Part shown: piece after piece, positions 23,583-32,639 of the stretch | How positions within the stretch are numbered: the first letter of the stretch is position 1 | Layout: each line of letters opens with the position of its first letter | From: Notamacropus eugenii | Taxonomy: Eukaryota; Chordata; Mammalia; Diprotodontia; Macropodidae | Assembly (NCBI RefSeq): GCF_028372415.1 | Contig: NC_092874.1 | Span: 54,659,865 to 54,723,864 of the forward strand | Direction of reading: 5' to 3' | DNA: 64,000 nucleotides | The notes under the pieces: model-generated | What the model was told of the DNA's origin: nothing | Databases searched by the model: none | What the model saw: the letters and a program-made list of their open reading frames with translations, nothing else | Translations under genes and position numbers: made by a program

Positions 23583-24238
23583 TAAAGTTACTAAGGAGTT
23601 CACCTGAATATAATTAGTTTTTTTCCCAAAACTAAGCACAATATTAAGCTCACCCATGAGTCTTTCACCATTTCAAGAAATGTACATTTCTACATTATTC
23701 ATTTCTACGAATAGAACTGTCTCTATCCCCTGCCCCTCCTTCTTTAGACCATTAGCTGTGACCAACCCATGCACCAAATCTTCCATTTAGCCTTGCCTTG
23801 AATTTCCGGTGAGAATGTGGAGGCATTTGGGGACATTTCCTATTTTTAAAGTCACCACCATCACCACCACTTTGTGGGTAATGACCACCAAGATGGGAGA
23901 GGCTCCATTATTTCCAGTGTCTGGAACATTTCCCTTGCAAGGTTTCTTTTGGGTGCAGGTAGGAGGAAGAATGCTGTTTGGGTTTGTTTCCTGATCTGCA
24001 CTGGCAGCAATCCCAGGAATTGCTTAATTCCAGAATTTGAATGGAAGAAGTCCTTCTCCATAGACTTCTTCACATTACGACTTTCGGATCTTATGGGCGG
24101 GAGGGAAATGTTTTTATCTTCAGCATATTTCTGGGCAGAGCAAGCAACAGAAATCGGAGCAAAATCAGAATTGGTCAAACACAAAATTAAAATTCCAAAT
24201 CTTCTTTTGAGTTAGTATTTGATAACCCCAAAACTTCA
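23583..24238. other. Intergenic, nothing recognised
   Basis: Overlapping open frames at about 23809-24215 on both strands have no recognisable domain and no flanking gene structure. Confidence 0.4.
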
Positions 24239-24460
24239 GCTGTAGAAATGGAGGGTGCAGTGGAAAGAATAACACTCTGGAATCAGACCACTTGTACCCA
24301 AATCCTTCCATCTGCCAAGCTCCCTTTTTATGGGGTTTTCAGCAAGTCTCTAAATTTAATTGAGCCTCAGTTTCCTTGTTTCATAGATGAGTGGATTTGA
24401 CAAAATGGCCCTAGAGGCCCCTTCTGTCTCTAAATCTATGGACCTCAATTTCACAGTGAG
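24239..24460 (+). repeat. MIR-type SINE
   Basis: 'gcagtggaaagaataacac', 'ttttcagcaagtctctaaa' and 'gcctcagtttccttgtttc' are in sense MIR order. Confidence 0.6.
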
Positions 24461-24860
24461 AATTTTTTAAAATGGGGTTCTGAGCTACTCTAATAACATT
24501 CTATCTGGTCTCTCTGCCAAAAAGACTCCCTAGTGACATTCTCCATCTGCAGGGTCACTGGAAGGATGGACTTATTTGCCCTCATTTTAAGGGAAGTACA
24601 TTAGAAAGAACTCTTGACTTTTCCCTATTCTTTGGAGGACAGGGGCTGGTCTCAGCTGAGATCAAAGGTCCAAATCAGATAAACTCTTCACCTACAAATA
24701 AGGGAAATGCCCACAGAGCTTACCAAGAACAAAGTTCAATTTTTCTCAGCCCTTCCAAGCCCAATGATTTGATCTTGTCTTTCCATGCCTCAAGTACAAT
24801 ACTCAGATTTTGAGAAATCAGTGATCCTACTATAAACAAATGGCTCTTTAGTTCCCTCCT
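24461..24860. other. Intergenic, nothing recognised
   Basis: No feature found. Confidence 0.4.
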
Positions 24861-24864
24861 CTGA

Positions 24865-24967
24865 AACTATATGTATATATATCTATACACACACACACAT
24901 ATAGACATACACACACATATATGTACACAACAATATATGCTTTTATGTATACTTTTAGTATATATAT
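24865..24967. repeat. (TATA)n/(CA)n microsatellite
   Basis: 'atgtatatatatc' and 'acacacacacacata' runs. Confidence 0.85.
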
Positions 24968-24980
24968 GTCTGATATTTTT

Positions 24981-26321
24981 TCTTTTCTTTTTTTTATATA
25001 TTATTTATTTTTCAGTTTTCAACATTCACTTCCACAGGAATTTGAATTCAAAATTTTCTCCCCATCTCTCCCCACCCCCCACCACCGGACAGCATGGAAC
25101 CCATCCACCCCTTCCTCCAGTCTATCCTCCCTTCTATTATTCACCCTTTTTCCATCCCCTTCCTCTCTATTTTCCTGTAGGGCAAAATAGATTTCTATAT
25201 CCCATTGCCTGTACATCTTATTTCCCAGTTGCATGCAAAAACAATTTTTTAACATTCATTATTAAAGCTCTGAGTTCCATATTCTCTCCCTTCCTTCCTC
25301 CCCACCCACTCTCACTGAGAAACCAAGCAATTCAATATAAGTCATACATGTGTAGCCATGCAAAGCACTTCCATAATAGTTGTGTTGTGAAAGACTAACG
25401 ACATTTCCCTCTTTCCTGTCCTGCCCTCCATTTATTCCATTCTCTCCCCTGACCTGCCTTCCCACAATAGTGTTTGCTTCTTATCCCTTTCTCCAATTTG
25501 CTGTCCCTTCTATTATTTTTCCTCTCCTATCCCCTTTCCCCTTGCCTTCCTGCAGGGTAAAATAGATTTCCATATCCAACTGAGTGTGTATTGTTCCCTC
25601 CTTAAGTCAAATTCCATGAGAGTAAGGCTCACTTATTCCCTTTCATCTCCCCCTTCTTCCCTTCCATTATAAAAGCGCCTTCTTGCCTCTTTTATGTGAG
25701 ATGATTTGCTACATTCTACCTCTCTCTTTCTCTTCTAGTACATTCCTCTCAACAGTAAATTTTATTTTTTAGGTATTCTCCCTTCATATTCAGCTTAACC
25801 TACACCCTCTGCCTATGTGTGTATATATATATAGAATCAATTCTATATGTATATACACCCATGTACATATACATACCTACACATATACAATATACACATA
25901 CATACATACCAATACACACCTACACACCCATACCCACCCATCCATATACATGTATATATACATATATATATATATTCCCTCTAACTACTCTAATATTGGA
26001 TAGGTGATTCTTGGTTTTAATCCTATCTCCTTTGACGTCTGGAATATCATATTCCAAGCCCTTCAGTCCCTTAGTGTAGAAGCTGCTAAATCCCATGTTA
26101 TCCTGATCGTATTTCATAATACTTGAAATATTTCTTTCTGACTGCTTGTAATATTTTCTCCTTGACCTGGGAACTCTGGAACTTGGCTACAATATTCCTA
26201 GTTTTCCTTTCAGGGTCTCTTTCAGAAGGGTGATCAGTGAATTCTTTTTTTTAAAGAGCTTTGAGGGGAGAGCTTCAGCAGATCTGTGCTTCTACTCCAC
26301 CATCTTGGCTCCACCCCCTAG
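24981..26321 (-). mobile_element. HAL1-type element with internal deletion, antisense
   Basis: The right end 'ccatcttggctccaccccct' is the reverse complement of the L1/HAL1 5' signature. The left end 'cagttttcaacattcactt' is the complement of the 3' terminus. The 5' UTR is joined near 26230-26250 to the second half of ORF1, so most of the 5' UTR and the coiled-coil region are missing. Flanks 'gtctgatattttt' (24968-24980) and 'gtttgatattttt' (26322-26334) are a 13-bp target-site duplication with one mismatch. An AT/CA microsatellite lies at 25815-25980. Confidence 0.75.
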
Positions 26322-26334
26322 GTTTGATATTTTT

Positions 26335-26819
26335 ATATAGTATTATATATAGCATGCATGATCCTTCCTAATGAACTTACTTTAATTTTGTTTTTTTTAT
26401 TGTGAACTCAATAAAACATCCAATAAAACAAGTAAAAAAAGAATTGTAAAAAGAGGATATGAATTTTCTATTATGTATAGCTTGTTTTCCCTTTTAAGAA
26501 TATAACCCATTCACTTTCTATCACAAAATGATGTAACTTATCACTTTGAAAATTGTCCTGCTCCTCCATGTTTCCTCCTATTCTCTTCACTGGCCCTTTT
26601 TTCTTTTTTCTTTTTCCTTTTTGGCATCTCTATGGAGCTCACCTCTTTGCCTTTCACCTTCTTTCTCACTGAGCTCCCAACTGATAAAAAGAGAAAATCA
26701 AAAGCCTTGTAACAAATTGTGTGTGTGTATATACGTGTATGTATGTATATATAATATATATAATCAATTAAAACCCATTCCTACCACTTCTGAAAATGGA
26801 TGTCTTACTCTGTACCCTT
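26335..26819. other. Intergenic, AT-rich, microsatellite near 26720-26762
   Basis: A '(tg)n(tata)n' tract is present. Nothing else is recognised. Confidence 0.4.
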
Positions 26820-27060
26820 GACTTGCATGTGAATTGGGATTTAAGTGAGGCAGGGTTGCACAGAGTCATCAAACTCACTCTTCCAAATTCATCTAAGTCT
26901 AGTGGCAGGAAAAAAATCAAGACAGCTGACATTGACCTGGGCTGAACATCTTGACATCTTCAATGTCTGACCAAGAGCTAAGTGCCCAAAAGTCCTTGCT
27001 TCAGCTACCTTCATGGCCCTTGGAACAAATCATTCTCATCTTTCCAATTGACCAGAGAAA
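26820..27060. repeat. Marsupial RTE-tailed SINE, diverged
   Basis: 'gacttgcatgtgaattggg', 'aagtgaggcagggttgcac' and 'catctaagtctagtggcag' are diverged copies of the family described at 8278. Confidence 0.55.
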
Positions 27061-27359
27061 GTCTTCACATGCTTGGGGTGGACACCTGCCTCACTTACCT
27101 ACATGTCTGAGGCCTGCTGACTTTTGACCAGGTTTTACTGAGAGAAGCAGCCCTGAAAAGGCCTCCGAAAGCTCTTCCACTGGAAGTGCTAGTCCTCCTA
27201 GAACATCCTGGGATATAAAAATAAAAAATGAGAAATCCCTGCACACAAGGAGTTTCCTTTCTATCAGAAGAGACAACTTGGACACAGACAAATAAATACC
27301 AAGGCCTGGGGGGGAACACTTGTAATTGGAGGGGGAGGGTATCAGGACAGGCTTCATAT
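27061..27359. other. Intergenic, nothing recognised
   Basis: No feature found. Confidence 0.4.
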
Positions 27360-27725
27360 GGCACCTGAGCTGACCTCTTTAGGGAGCTAGGGATCTCAAA
27401 AAGCAGAGGTAAAAGGGGAGAATAAAGACAGTAGATAGTATGACAATGGATGGAGATTAGCTGGTGGGTCAGTATAGATGAAAAATAGAATGTATGAGGG
27501 GGAGTAATATAAAATCAGCCTGAGTAGAGAAGCTGGGGTCAGACTGTGAAGGGTTTTAAATATCAAATGTAGGAGGTTGTATTTTATTCTAGAAGAAATA
27601 GGAAACCATCAAATTTTCTTGAACAAGGAAATCTGTGTTTTAGCAATAATCTCTTCCAGTTTCCTAGAGGCCAGATTAAAGAGGGGTGAGACTGGAAGTC
27701 AGAGGATCAGGAAGTTTTTGTTATC
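27360..27725. repeat. Old unclassified interspersed repeat
   Basis: 'gactgtgaagggttttaaat' and 'ttgtattttattctagaag' belong to the same module seen at 1413-1745. Confidence 0.35.
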
Positions 27726-27726
27726 C

Positions 27727-27970
27727 TCACCCAGTTGTTTAGTCATTTTTCAGTCCTGATCCTTCTTTACTCTATTTGGGATTTTCTTGGCAAAGATACT
27801 GGAGTGGTTTGCCATTTCCTTCTGCAGCTCATTTTACAGATGAGGAAACTGAGGCAAATAGGGTTAAGTGACTTGCCCAGGATTACACAGCTGGGAAGTA
27901 TCAGAGGCCACATTTGAACTCATAAAGACGAGTCTTCTTGACTGGAGGCCCAGGTGCACCACAAAGCTGC
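27727..27970 (-). repeat. Marsupial CORE-SINE
   Basis: 'ttgtttagtcatttttcag', 'ggcaaagatactggagtgg' and 'gaggaaactgaggcaaatag' run to 'tgcaccacaaagctgcc'. It is an antisense full-length copy. Confidence 0.8.
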
Positions 27971-28570
27971 CAAATTATCATGATTAAAGCCAGGACTTTG
28001 GTGGTGGTGTGTGTCCAAAGAAGAGCAGGTTTGCAAGAGATGTGTGGTGATAAGATGTTAGACTGGACTACAGATGACAGTCACCTAGATGGAAATGAGT
28101 GGAGATGAGTAAGTGAAGAACCAAGGATGACCCTAAGTTTGTACGCTTGGATGACTAGAAAGGGGGTAGTGTCCTCTACAGAAACAGGTAAGCTAGGGAA
28201 GGTAATGGTTGTGGGGGGATAATGGGAAGTTTGAGTCTGAGATGACTATGAGACATCCAGGTAAAGATTTCCAGCAGGCCATTGATGACGCCAGACTGGA
28301 ATGCAAGAGAGGTATGACCTTTGGATATCTGAGGGTCATCTACAAAGACAAATGGGTTTTTGAGATTACTGAGAGTGTAGGGAAAAGAGAAGAGGACCCA
28401 GGACAAGATGCTGGGAAAGCTAAGTCTGAAATGAATCTTCAGACAGGTAGGAAAATCCAGAATGTCACAAAAACCAAAGGAGGAGAGAGTATTCTAGAAG
28501 AGGGGAGTATTCAAGAGGTCAGCACTATCAAAAACCAGACTTTTCCTGATTGCCCCAAGCCTTTGGAAAA
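27971..28570. other. Upstream flank, old repeat-like, no gene
   Basis: Text such as 'agagaagaggacccaggac' (about 28388) resembles an old mammal-wide module. The open frame at 28209-28574 has no domain and overlaps this text. Confidence 0.35.
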
Positions 28571-28654
28571 TTAGTGAAGTAAAGAGGTACCAAGTTAAAG
28601 AAAGCCCTATAAAAAGTCCCCCAGTAGTCCTGAAGATTCGTACCTTCCCTCTGG

Positions 28655-28855
28655 GAGTCCTCCCATTTACACAGTAAATGACTAAGGTCTTCTAAGTATG
28701 GTTATCTACATGTCATCTCCCCTTTTATAACGTGTGCACCAAGAGAGCTGGGACCTCATTTTGCTTTTTTCTTTTCTTTGCATATCCAGTGGTTAACACG
28801 GTGCCTAACACAGACAAACCTTCCACAGATGCTTGCTGACTGACTGACTGACAGC
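28655..28855 (+). repeat. L2-type LINE 3' end
   Basis: 'catgtcatctcccctttta', 'gtgcaccaagagagctggg', 'taacacggtgcctaacacag' and 'ttgctgactgactgactg' are in L2 3'-end order. It immediately precedes the STEAP4 promoter. Confidence 0.5.
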
Positions 28856-28978
28856 TTTGAACATACAGATTCCCCAAGGGTCCGGAGAAAATCCCGGTGG
28901 CAGCCCCCAAGTCCAGCGGCCGCAACAGCACTGGACAGCATGTCTCGTCCTAGCCAAGGCAATCCCAGCCAGCTGCCT

Positions 28979-28988
28979 GGGATTTCCC
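28979..28988. promoter_or_regulatory. STEAP4: NF-kB-type site GGGATTTCCC
   Basis: A perfect match to the kB consensus (GGGRNWYYCC). It lies in the STEAP4 promoter region, about 250 bp upstream of the exon 1 donor. STEAP4 was described as a TNF-alpha-induced gene. Binding itself is inference. Confidence 0.6.
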
Positions 28989-28998
28989 ACTGAAAGTC

Positions 28999-29007
28999 TT
29001 CCCGGAA
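28999..29007. promoter_or_regulatory. STEAP4: STAT/GAS palindrome TTCCCGGAA
   Basis: A perfect TTCNNNGAA palindrome, 10 bp after the kB-type site. Hepatic STEAP4 is reported to be controlled by STAT3 together with C/EBP-alpha, so the position is telling. Confidence 0.6.
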
Positions 29008-29040
29008 CTTCTTTCCACATCATTTCTCACTCTCGGGGCA

Positions 29041-29049
29041 ATTGCGAAA
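29041..29049 (+). promoter_or_regulatory. STEAP4: C/EBP-like site ATTGCGAAA
   Basis: One perfect half-site (ATTGC) and a near match in the other half of the C/EBP consensus RTTGCGYAAY. It lies 33 bp after the STAT site. Confidence 0.45.
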
Positions 29050-29104
29050 GGCCGCCGGGCCCTCCCTCTCTCCATAAGAAGCAGGACGGCACAGGGGCTC
29101 CGGC

Positions 29105-29236
29105 ACTGAGCAGCAGACCACAGCCCTTCCCTCCTAGGGCTGGCCTAGCCAGCGGCCAACAGCAGCGGGGGCGGGGGCGGCGGCAGCGGCAGCTGCTGCA
29201 ACAAAGTTACCAAGTGGGAAGCCCGGCTCTTCGCAG
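29105..29236 (+). other. STEAP4: STEAP4 exon 1, noncoding (5' boundary uncertain)
   Basis: The 3' edge is well supported: 'ttcgcag|gtaagg' at 29236|29237 is a consensus donor, at the end of a GC-rich segment and on the gene strand. The 5' edge is a guess placed about 30 bp after the weak 'cataagaa' motif at about 29074. It has no downstream-compatible start codon of its own; translation starts in exon 2. Human STEAP4 also has a noncoding first exon. The open frames across this segment on both strands are composition artefacts. Confidence 0.5.
29166..29180 (+). promoter_or_regulatory. STEAP4: Tandem GC boxes (SP/KLF type)
   Basis: 'cgggggcgggggcggcgg' contains overlapping GGGGCGGGG-type motifs. 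Depending on the true start site they are core promoter or within exon 1. Confidence 0.5.
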
Positions 29237-31230
29237 GTAAGGACGTGACTGCAGCGGTCTGTCTGGGTTGCCGCTTCTCCCTGCGTCCCTCACCCTCTTC
29301 TTCACTCCCACCCCAGTCCTGCCTCCCTTTACTAATGTGCCTCTTCTGAGTACTCCAAGTTCCCATTTCCATGCACTTCGAGGAAGAGGTTTGCAAAGTT
29401 GCTGAGCAGAGAATCTGTGCTCCTCTGCTGGAAGCGGTGCGCAGCCGGGCACTCCTTACCCTCGGTTCTCCCAGCGCGCACCCGGGTGGAGATGGATTGG
29501 GCAGAGAGAAGGTAGCTAACCATTTGGTTTTCCAGGTGCGGCACATTCTCAGATAGGGGCAAATATCCCTTGATTCCAACTTGGTCCATGAGAAAGAACA
29601 GGATTTCGGAGCTGGCGAACTTGGGGGTGGGGGTGGGAAAGGATGAACTTGTGTAACCTTGGACAAATTACTTCTCAGAATCTCAATCAATTCCTCTATA
29701 AAATGTTGGGGGAGGAGCTGGGGGTTTATCTAATTCCCTGGTCCTATATCCCATCCGGGGACCCATAAGGATTTAGTAAACTGAGTCTTAGAACCCAGAG
29801 CATGATTTAACTGTAAACTCAACTAAGAACAAAACATTTTGACTAAGATCTGCTGCAGCCAGTGGAGTTTATCTTTGATCTTAATTTAAATTGATTTGCT
29901 ACCATACCTGATTGACTTTCCCCTGAGAAATACGGTAGATATTTAGTACGATAAGTAGAAGTAGTTTTATTTTTCTATTAATCCAGGGTCAGAAATGACA
30001 TTGACATTAGAAGTAGAATTTTCCCTGGGTTGCAAACTGGGAACTGTCTTCTGAGAAAAGCATATGACTCAAGTCTGTTTGCAAGTAAAAATATACAGTA
30101 TATATACCTAATACACTTCCGTGACTGAGTAATTACATTTTTATAATAACAGTTTCCATTTTTAGGGGATTTATATATGTAAATATATAAGATATATTTA
30201 TGACTCTTGGAGGAAGGGGGACCCATTCCCCCAAGATTATCTTAGAGGTGTATCACATTTATCAATCACAGAATACTTTTAGCTTTCAAAACCATTCTTC
30301 AGCCTTGATATGCGAGTTTCCAAACCCTCTAAATGGCAGTGATATAAATGTCACTCACATGAAAGAACATTTTTTTCCTGTTACAGTCGTTGTAATTTTA
30401 TAAAATGGCACATTTATTTGAAGCTGTAACTTTTTTGAGATGTGGCCTTTGCAAGCTCCCAACTTTTCCTGAAAGCAGTGATTTAAAAGTGTGGGAAGCC
30501 AGTCCCCAAGAAAGAGGTGCGCCTGTCCAGCAATCATGCCCACAATAGGAAACAGAATGAAGGGCTTCATGCCAGTTAGATGTCTAACAAATGGCAGACC
30601 CACAGAGGTAATGGAGCATAGCACCTTTCCTGACTGCCAACTTTTACAGTTTTCCAAAGGGTCACAGTCAGCAGTTTGGAAGGTAGTCATCAAATGTTCC
30701 CTCCCAGTTACATGTGTTCATTGCCTGACAAAGAACTTCTAGATTTCTGCTTAGAACCAAACTAAACTTTTCAAATGAATAACACACCACTCAGCTCAAT
30801 AATCACTGAAACCCTGTAATCTCCAAGGCAGCTGGGCCTTGTGGATAGAGAGTGAACCTCAGGATCGGAAAAACCTGTTTTCTTGTTCCATCTTTGACAA
30901 ATATCAGTTTATAACCTCCTTCTGGCATTCACAGTCTCGGTGCCCCAGGCAAGTTTCTAAGAGCACTTGAAGAGGGAGTTCCCTCACTTACATACCAATG
31001 AAATCATACAAAAATAAATAAATAAAAGGAAAGCACAATGGAGATCTAAAGATATTAAAAAAAAAAGGAATCCATCTCTGCCCTCAAGGAACTGAGATTT
31101 ACTGAGAAGACACAGCCTTTACTTGAATAGATTCAAAGGAAGATTTGTGTGTATTGTCAGGGTGAGGTGGTCAATAAAGGTTTTGTGCTGGAGATAGTAC
31201 CTAAGGTTGCTTTGGGAAGGCTAGAGAAGT
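29237..31230 (+). other. Start of STEAP4 intron 1, repeat-poor
   Basis: The first 2 kb after exon 1 shows few recognisable repeats. A GC-rich shoulder extends to about 29530 ('gcagccgggcac', 'cagcgcgcacccggg'). It is a plausible place for intronic regulatory elements, although nothing specific is proven. Open frames on both strands at 29145-29690 reflect base composition. Confidence 0.45.
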
Positions 31231-31234
31231 TGGT

Positions 31235-31470
31235 GAGCTGGAGTTGAAGCAGGAATTTATGAGGTTTTTATTTCTAGGGCTCATAATATTCTAGATGTAG
31301 CTGAAGGTACCTTAGAGGCCATCAAGCCCTCATTTTACAAATAAAGTGAAGCCCGAGAAGACTGTGACCTTCCCCACGGTCACAGAGTTAGGCGGTGGGT
31401 GAGCTGTGGAATTGTTAGGATGGCATTTGAAAACCCAGCTGCTCTAACTCCACTCTATGGCCTCTAGCTT
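31235..31470 (-). repeat. MIR-type SINE
   Basis: 'ccctcattttacaaataaag' and 'ggtcacagagttaggcgg' are the antisense MIR core. Confidence 0.55.
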
Positions 31471-31825
31471 GTGCCTTCCTGAAAACAACTAGAAGGCAAC
31501 GTCATCATTTTTAGTTTCTTGGGATTGAAAAGAGACCTCCAGAGGTCACTTTCTATTCCTTGGTCTCCCAAAGGCCTATAGTTGAAACCATCCTGGACTA
31601 GCGTCAACAAATACTTAAAAAAAAAAGTCAGCTAAGTAAATAAATCCATAAACCCCTACAAGAACAAAAAGCAGTTTGTTACCATTGCATTATCAAATTC
31701 TCCTTATTTCATTTCAGTCTTAACCAGTTGCTGTTTAAGGTCATTTTCCTTTGTATTCTCCTTGGGAGAAGTCTCCTTCCCTATTTACCTGTTGTCTTTT
31801 CCAGTTAGAAAATAAATTTCCCCTT

Positions 31826-32050
31826 TAACCAATCAACAAGTATTTATTAATACCTACTATGTGTCAGGTACTGTGCTAGGCCCAGGAAATGCAAGTTCAA
31901 AGAATGAACCACAATGAATTTACATTGGGGATGACCTTAACAAGTACATAGAAGAGAGGAGAAAGGAAGGAATAAGCATTTATAGAATGCCTACTATGGG
32001 ACAGGTGCTGTGCTAGGCACTTTTTACAAATAATATTTCATTTAAAAAAT
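31826..32050 (+). repeat. Two short dispersed repeats of the 'tttattaatacctac' family
   Basis: 'caacaagtatttattaatac' with 'ctatgtgtcaggtactgtgc', then about 140 bp later 'aataagcatttatagaatg' with 'ggacaggtgctgtgctagg'. A third, diverged piece lies at 32300-32350. Confidence 0.5.
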
Positions 32051-32639
32051 ATACAGCATAAATAAAAAGTAAATGAATACATACATGTATGTATACAGTA
32101 GATGAATACAAGAAAGGTCACTAAGAGGCAGCTCAGAAGATGGTATCAGAGCTCCACTGTAACATCTTCATCATCGTAAGGTGCTAAACAATTACCGTTG
32201 TGTACTATTTTATCCTACCTCAGAGGCTGACAATGTGTCTGTGGATAATGAAGCTGTGAATTCACAGACATTTTAAATAGCTCGGATTTGATTTAATTTG
32301 GCATAATTTATTAAGTTCCTATAATGTGCCAGGTATACAAAGGTGCTGAGAGAATACAAGACAAAAATGAAACCATTCCTAAGCTTTGATAGGCTACATT
32401 CTTTTTCTTTTTGAGGGGTGGGGTGGGGGGGGGGAGGATCTATGTAATTAAGTAAATACAACATGCACAAAACAGTACTAAGTAATTTCAAAATAAGATT
32501 GTGCTAATAGTGAGTCAAGAAAGTCAAGAAAGGCTACATGTGGGAGGTGCTGTGCTTTGAAAGAAGCTAGGGGTCTTTAGTCTAAGACACATGGCAAATG
32601 GCATCCTTCTATTAATAACCTGCTGGACTTATTAATACA

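Larger units (their letters stand above)
28860..29105 (+). promoter_or_regulatory. STEAP4: STEAP4 promoter, GC-rich with clustered CpGs
   Basis: From about 28880 the composition changes abruptly from AT-rich repeats to GC-rich sequence with many CpGs ('tccggagaaaatcccgg', 'agcggccgcaac', 'aaaggccgccgggcc'). This is unusual for CpG-poor marsupial intergenic DNA. No strong TATA box is present; a weak 'cataagaa' lies at about 29074. The segment ends next to a splice donor at 29237, which fits the 5' noncoding exon of STEAP4. The assignment to STEAP4 is inferred from orientation and the absence of any other gene between here and the coding exons. Confidence 0.65.

Noticed and set aside
24871..25565. 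175-residue + strand open frame rich in Phe/Pro/Ser
   Set aside because: It reads the antisense of a HAL1 3' UTR and an adjacent microsatellite. The minus-strand frames there are also repeat text.
28857..29240. 127-residue open frame across the STEAP4 promoter and exon 1
   Set aside because: It has a low-complexity Pro/Gln/Arg composition typical of GC-rich promoter DNA, and it runs over the splice donor.
29145..29690. 181-residue minus-strand open frame with a poly-Pro tail
   Set aside because: The composition is driven by the GC-box and GGC repeats. It has no domain and no splice or start context.
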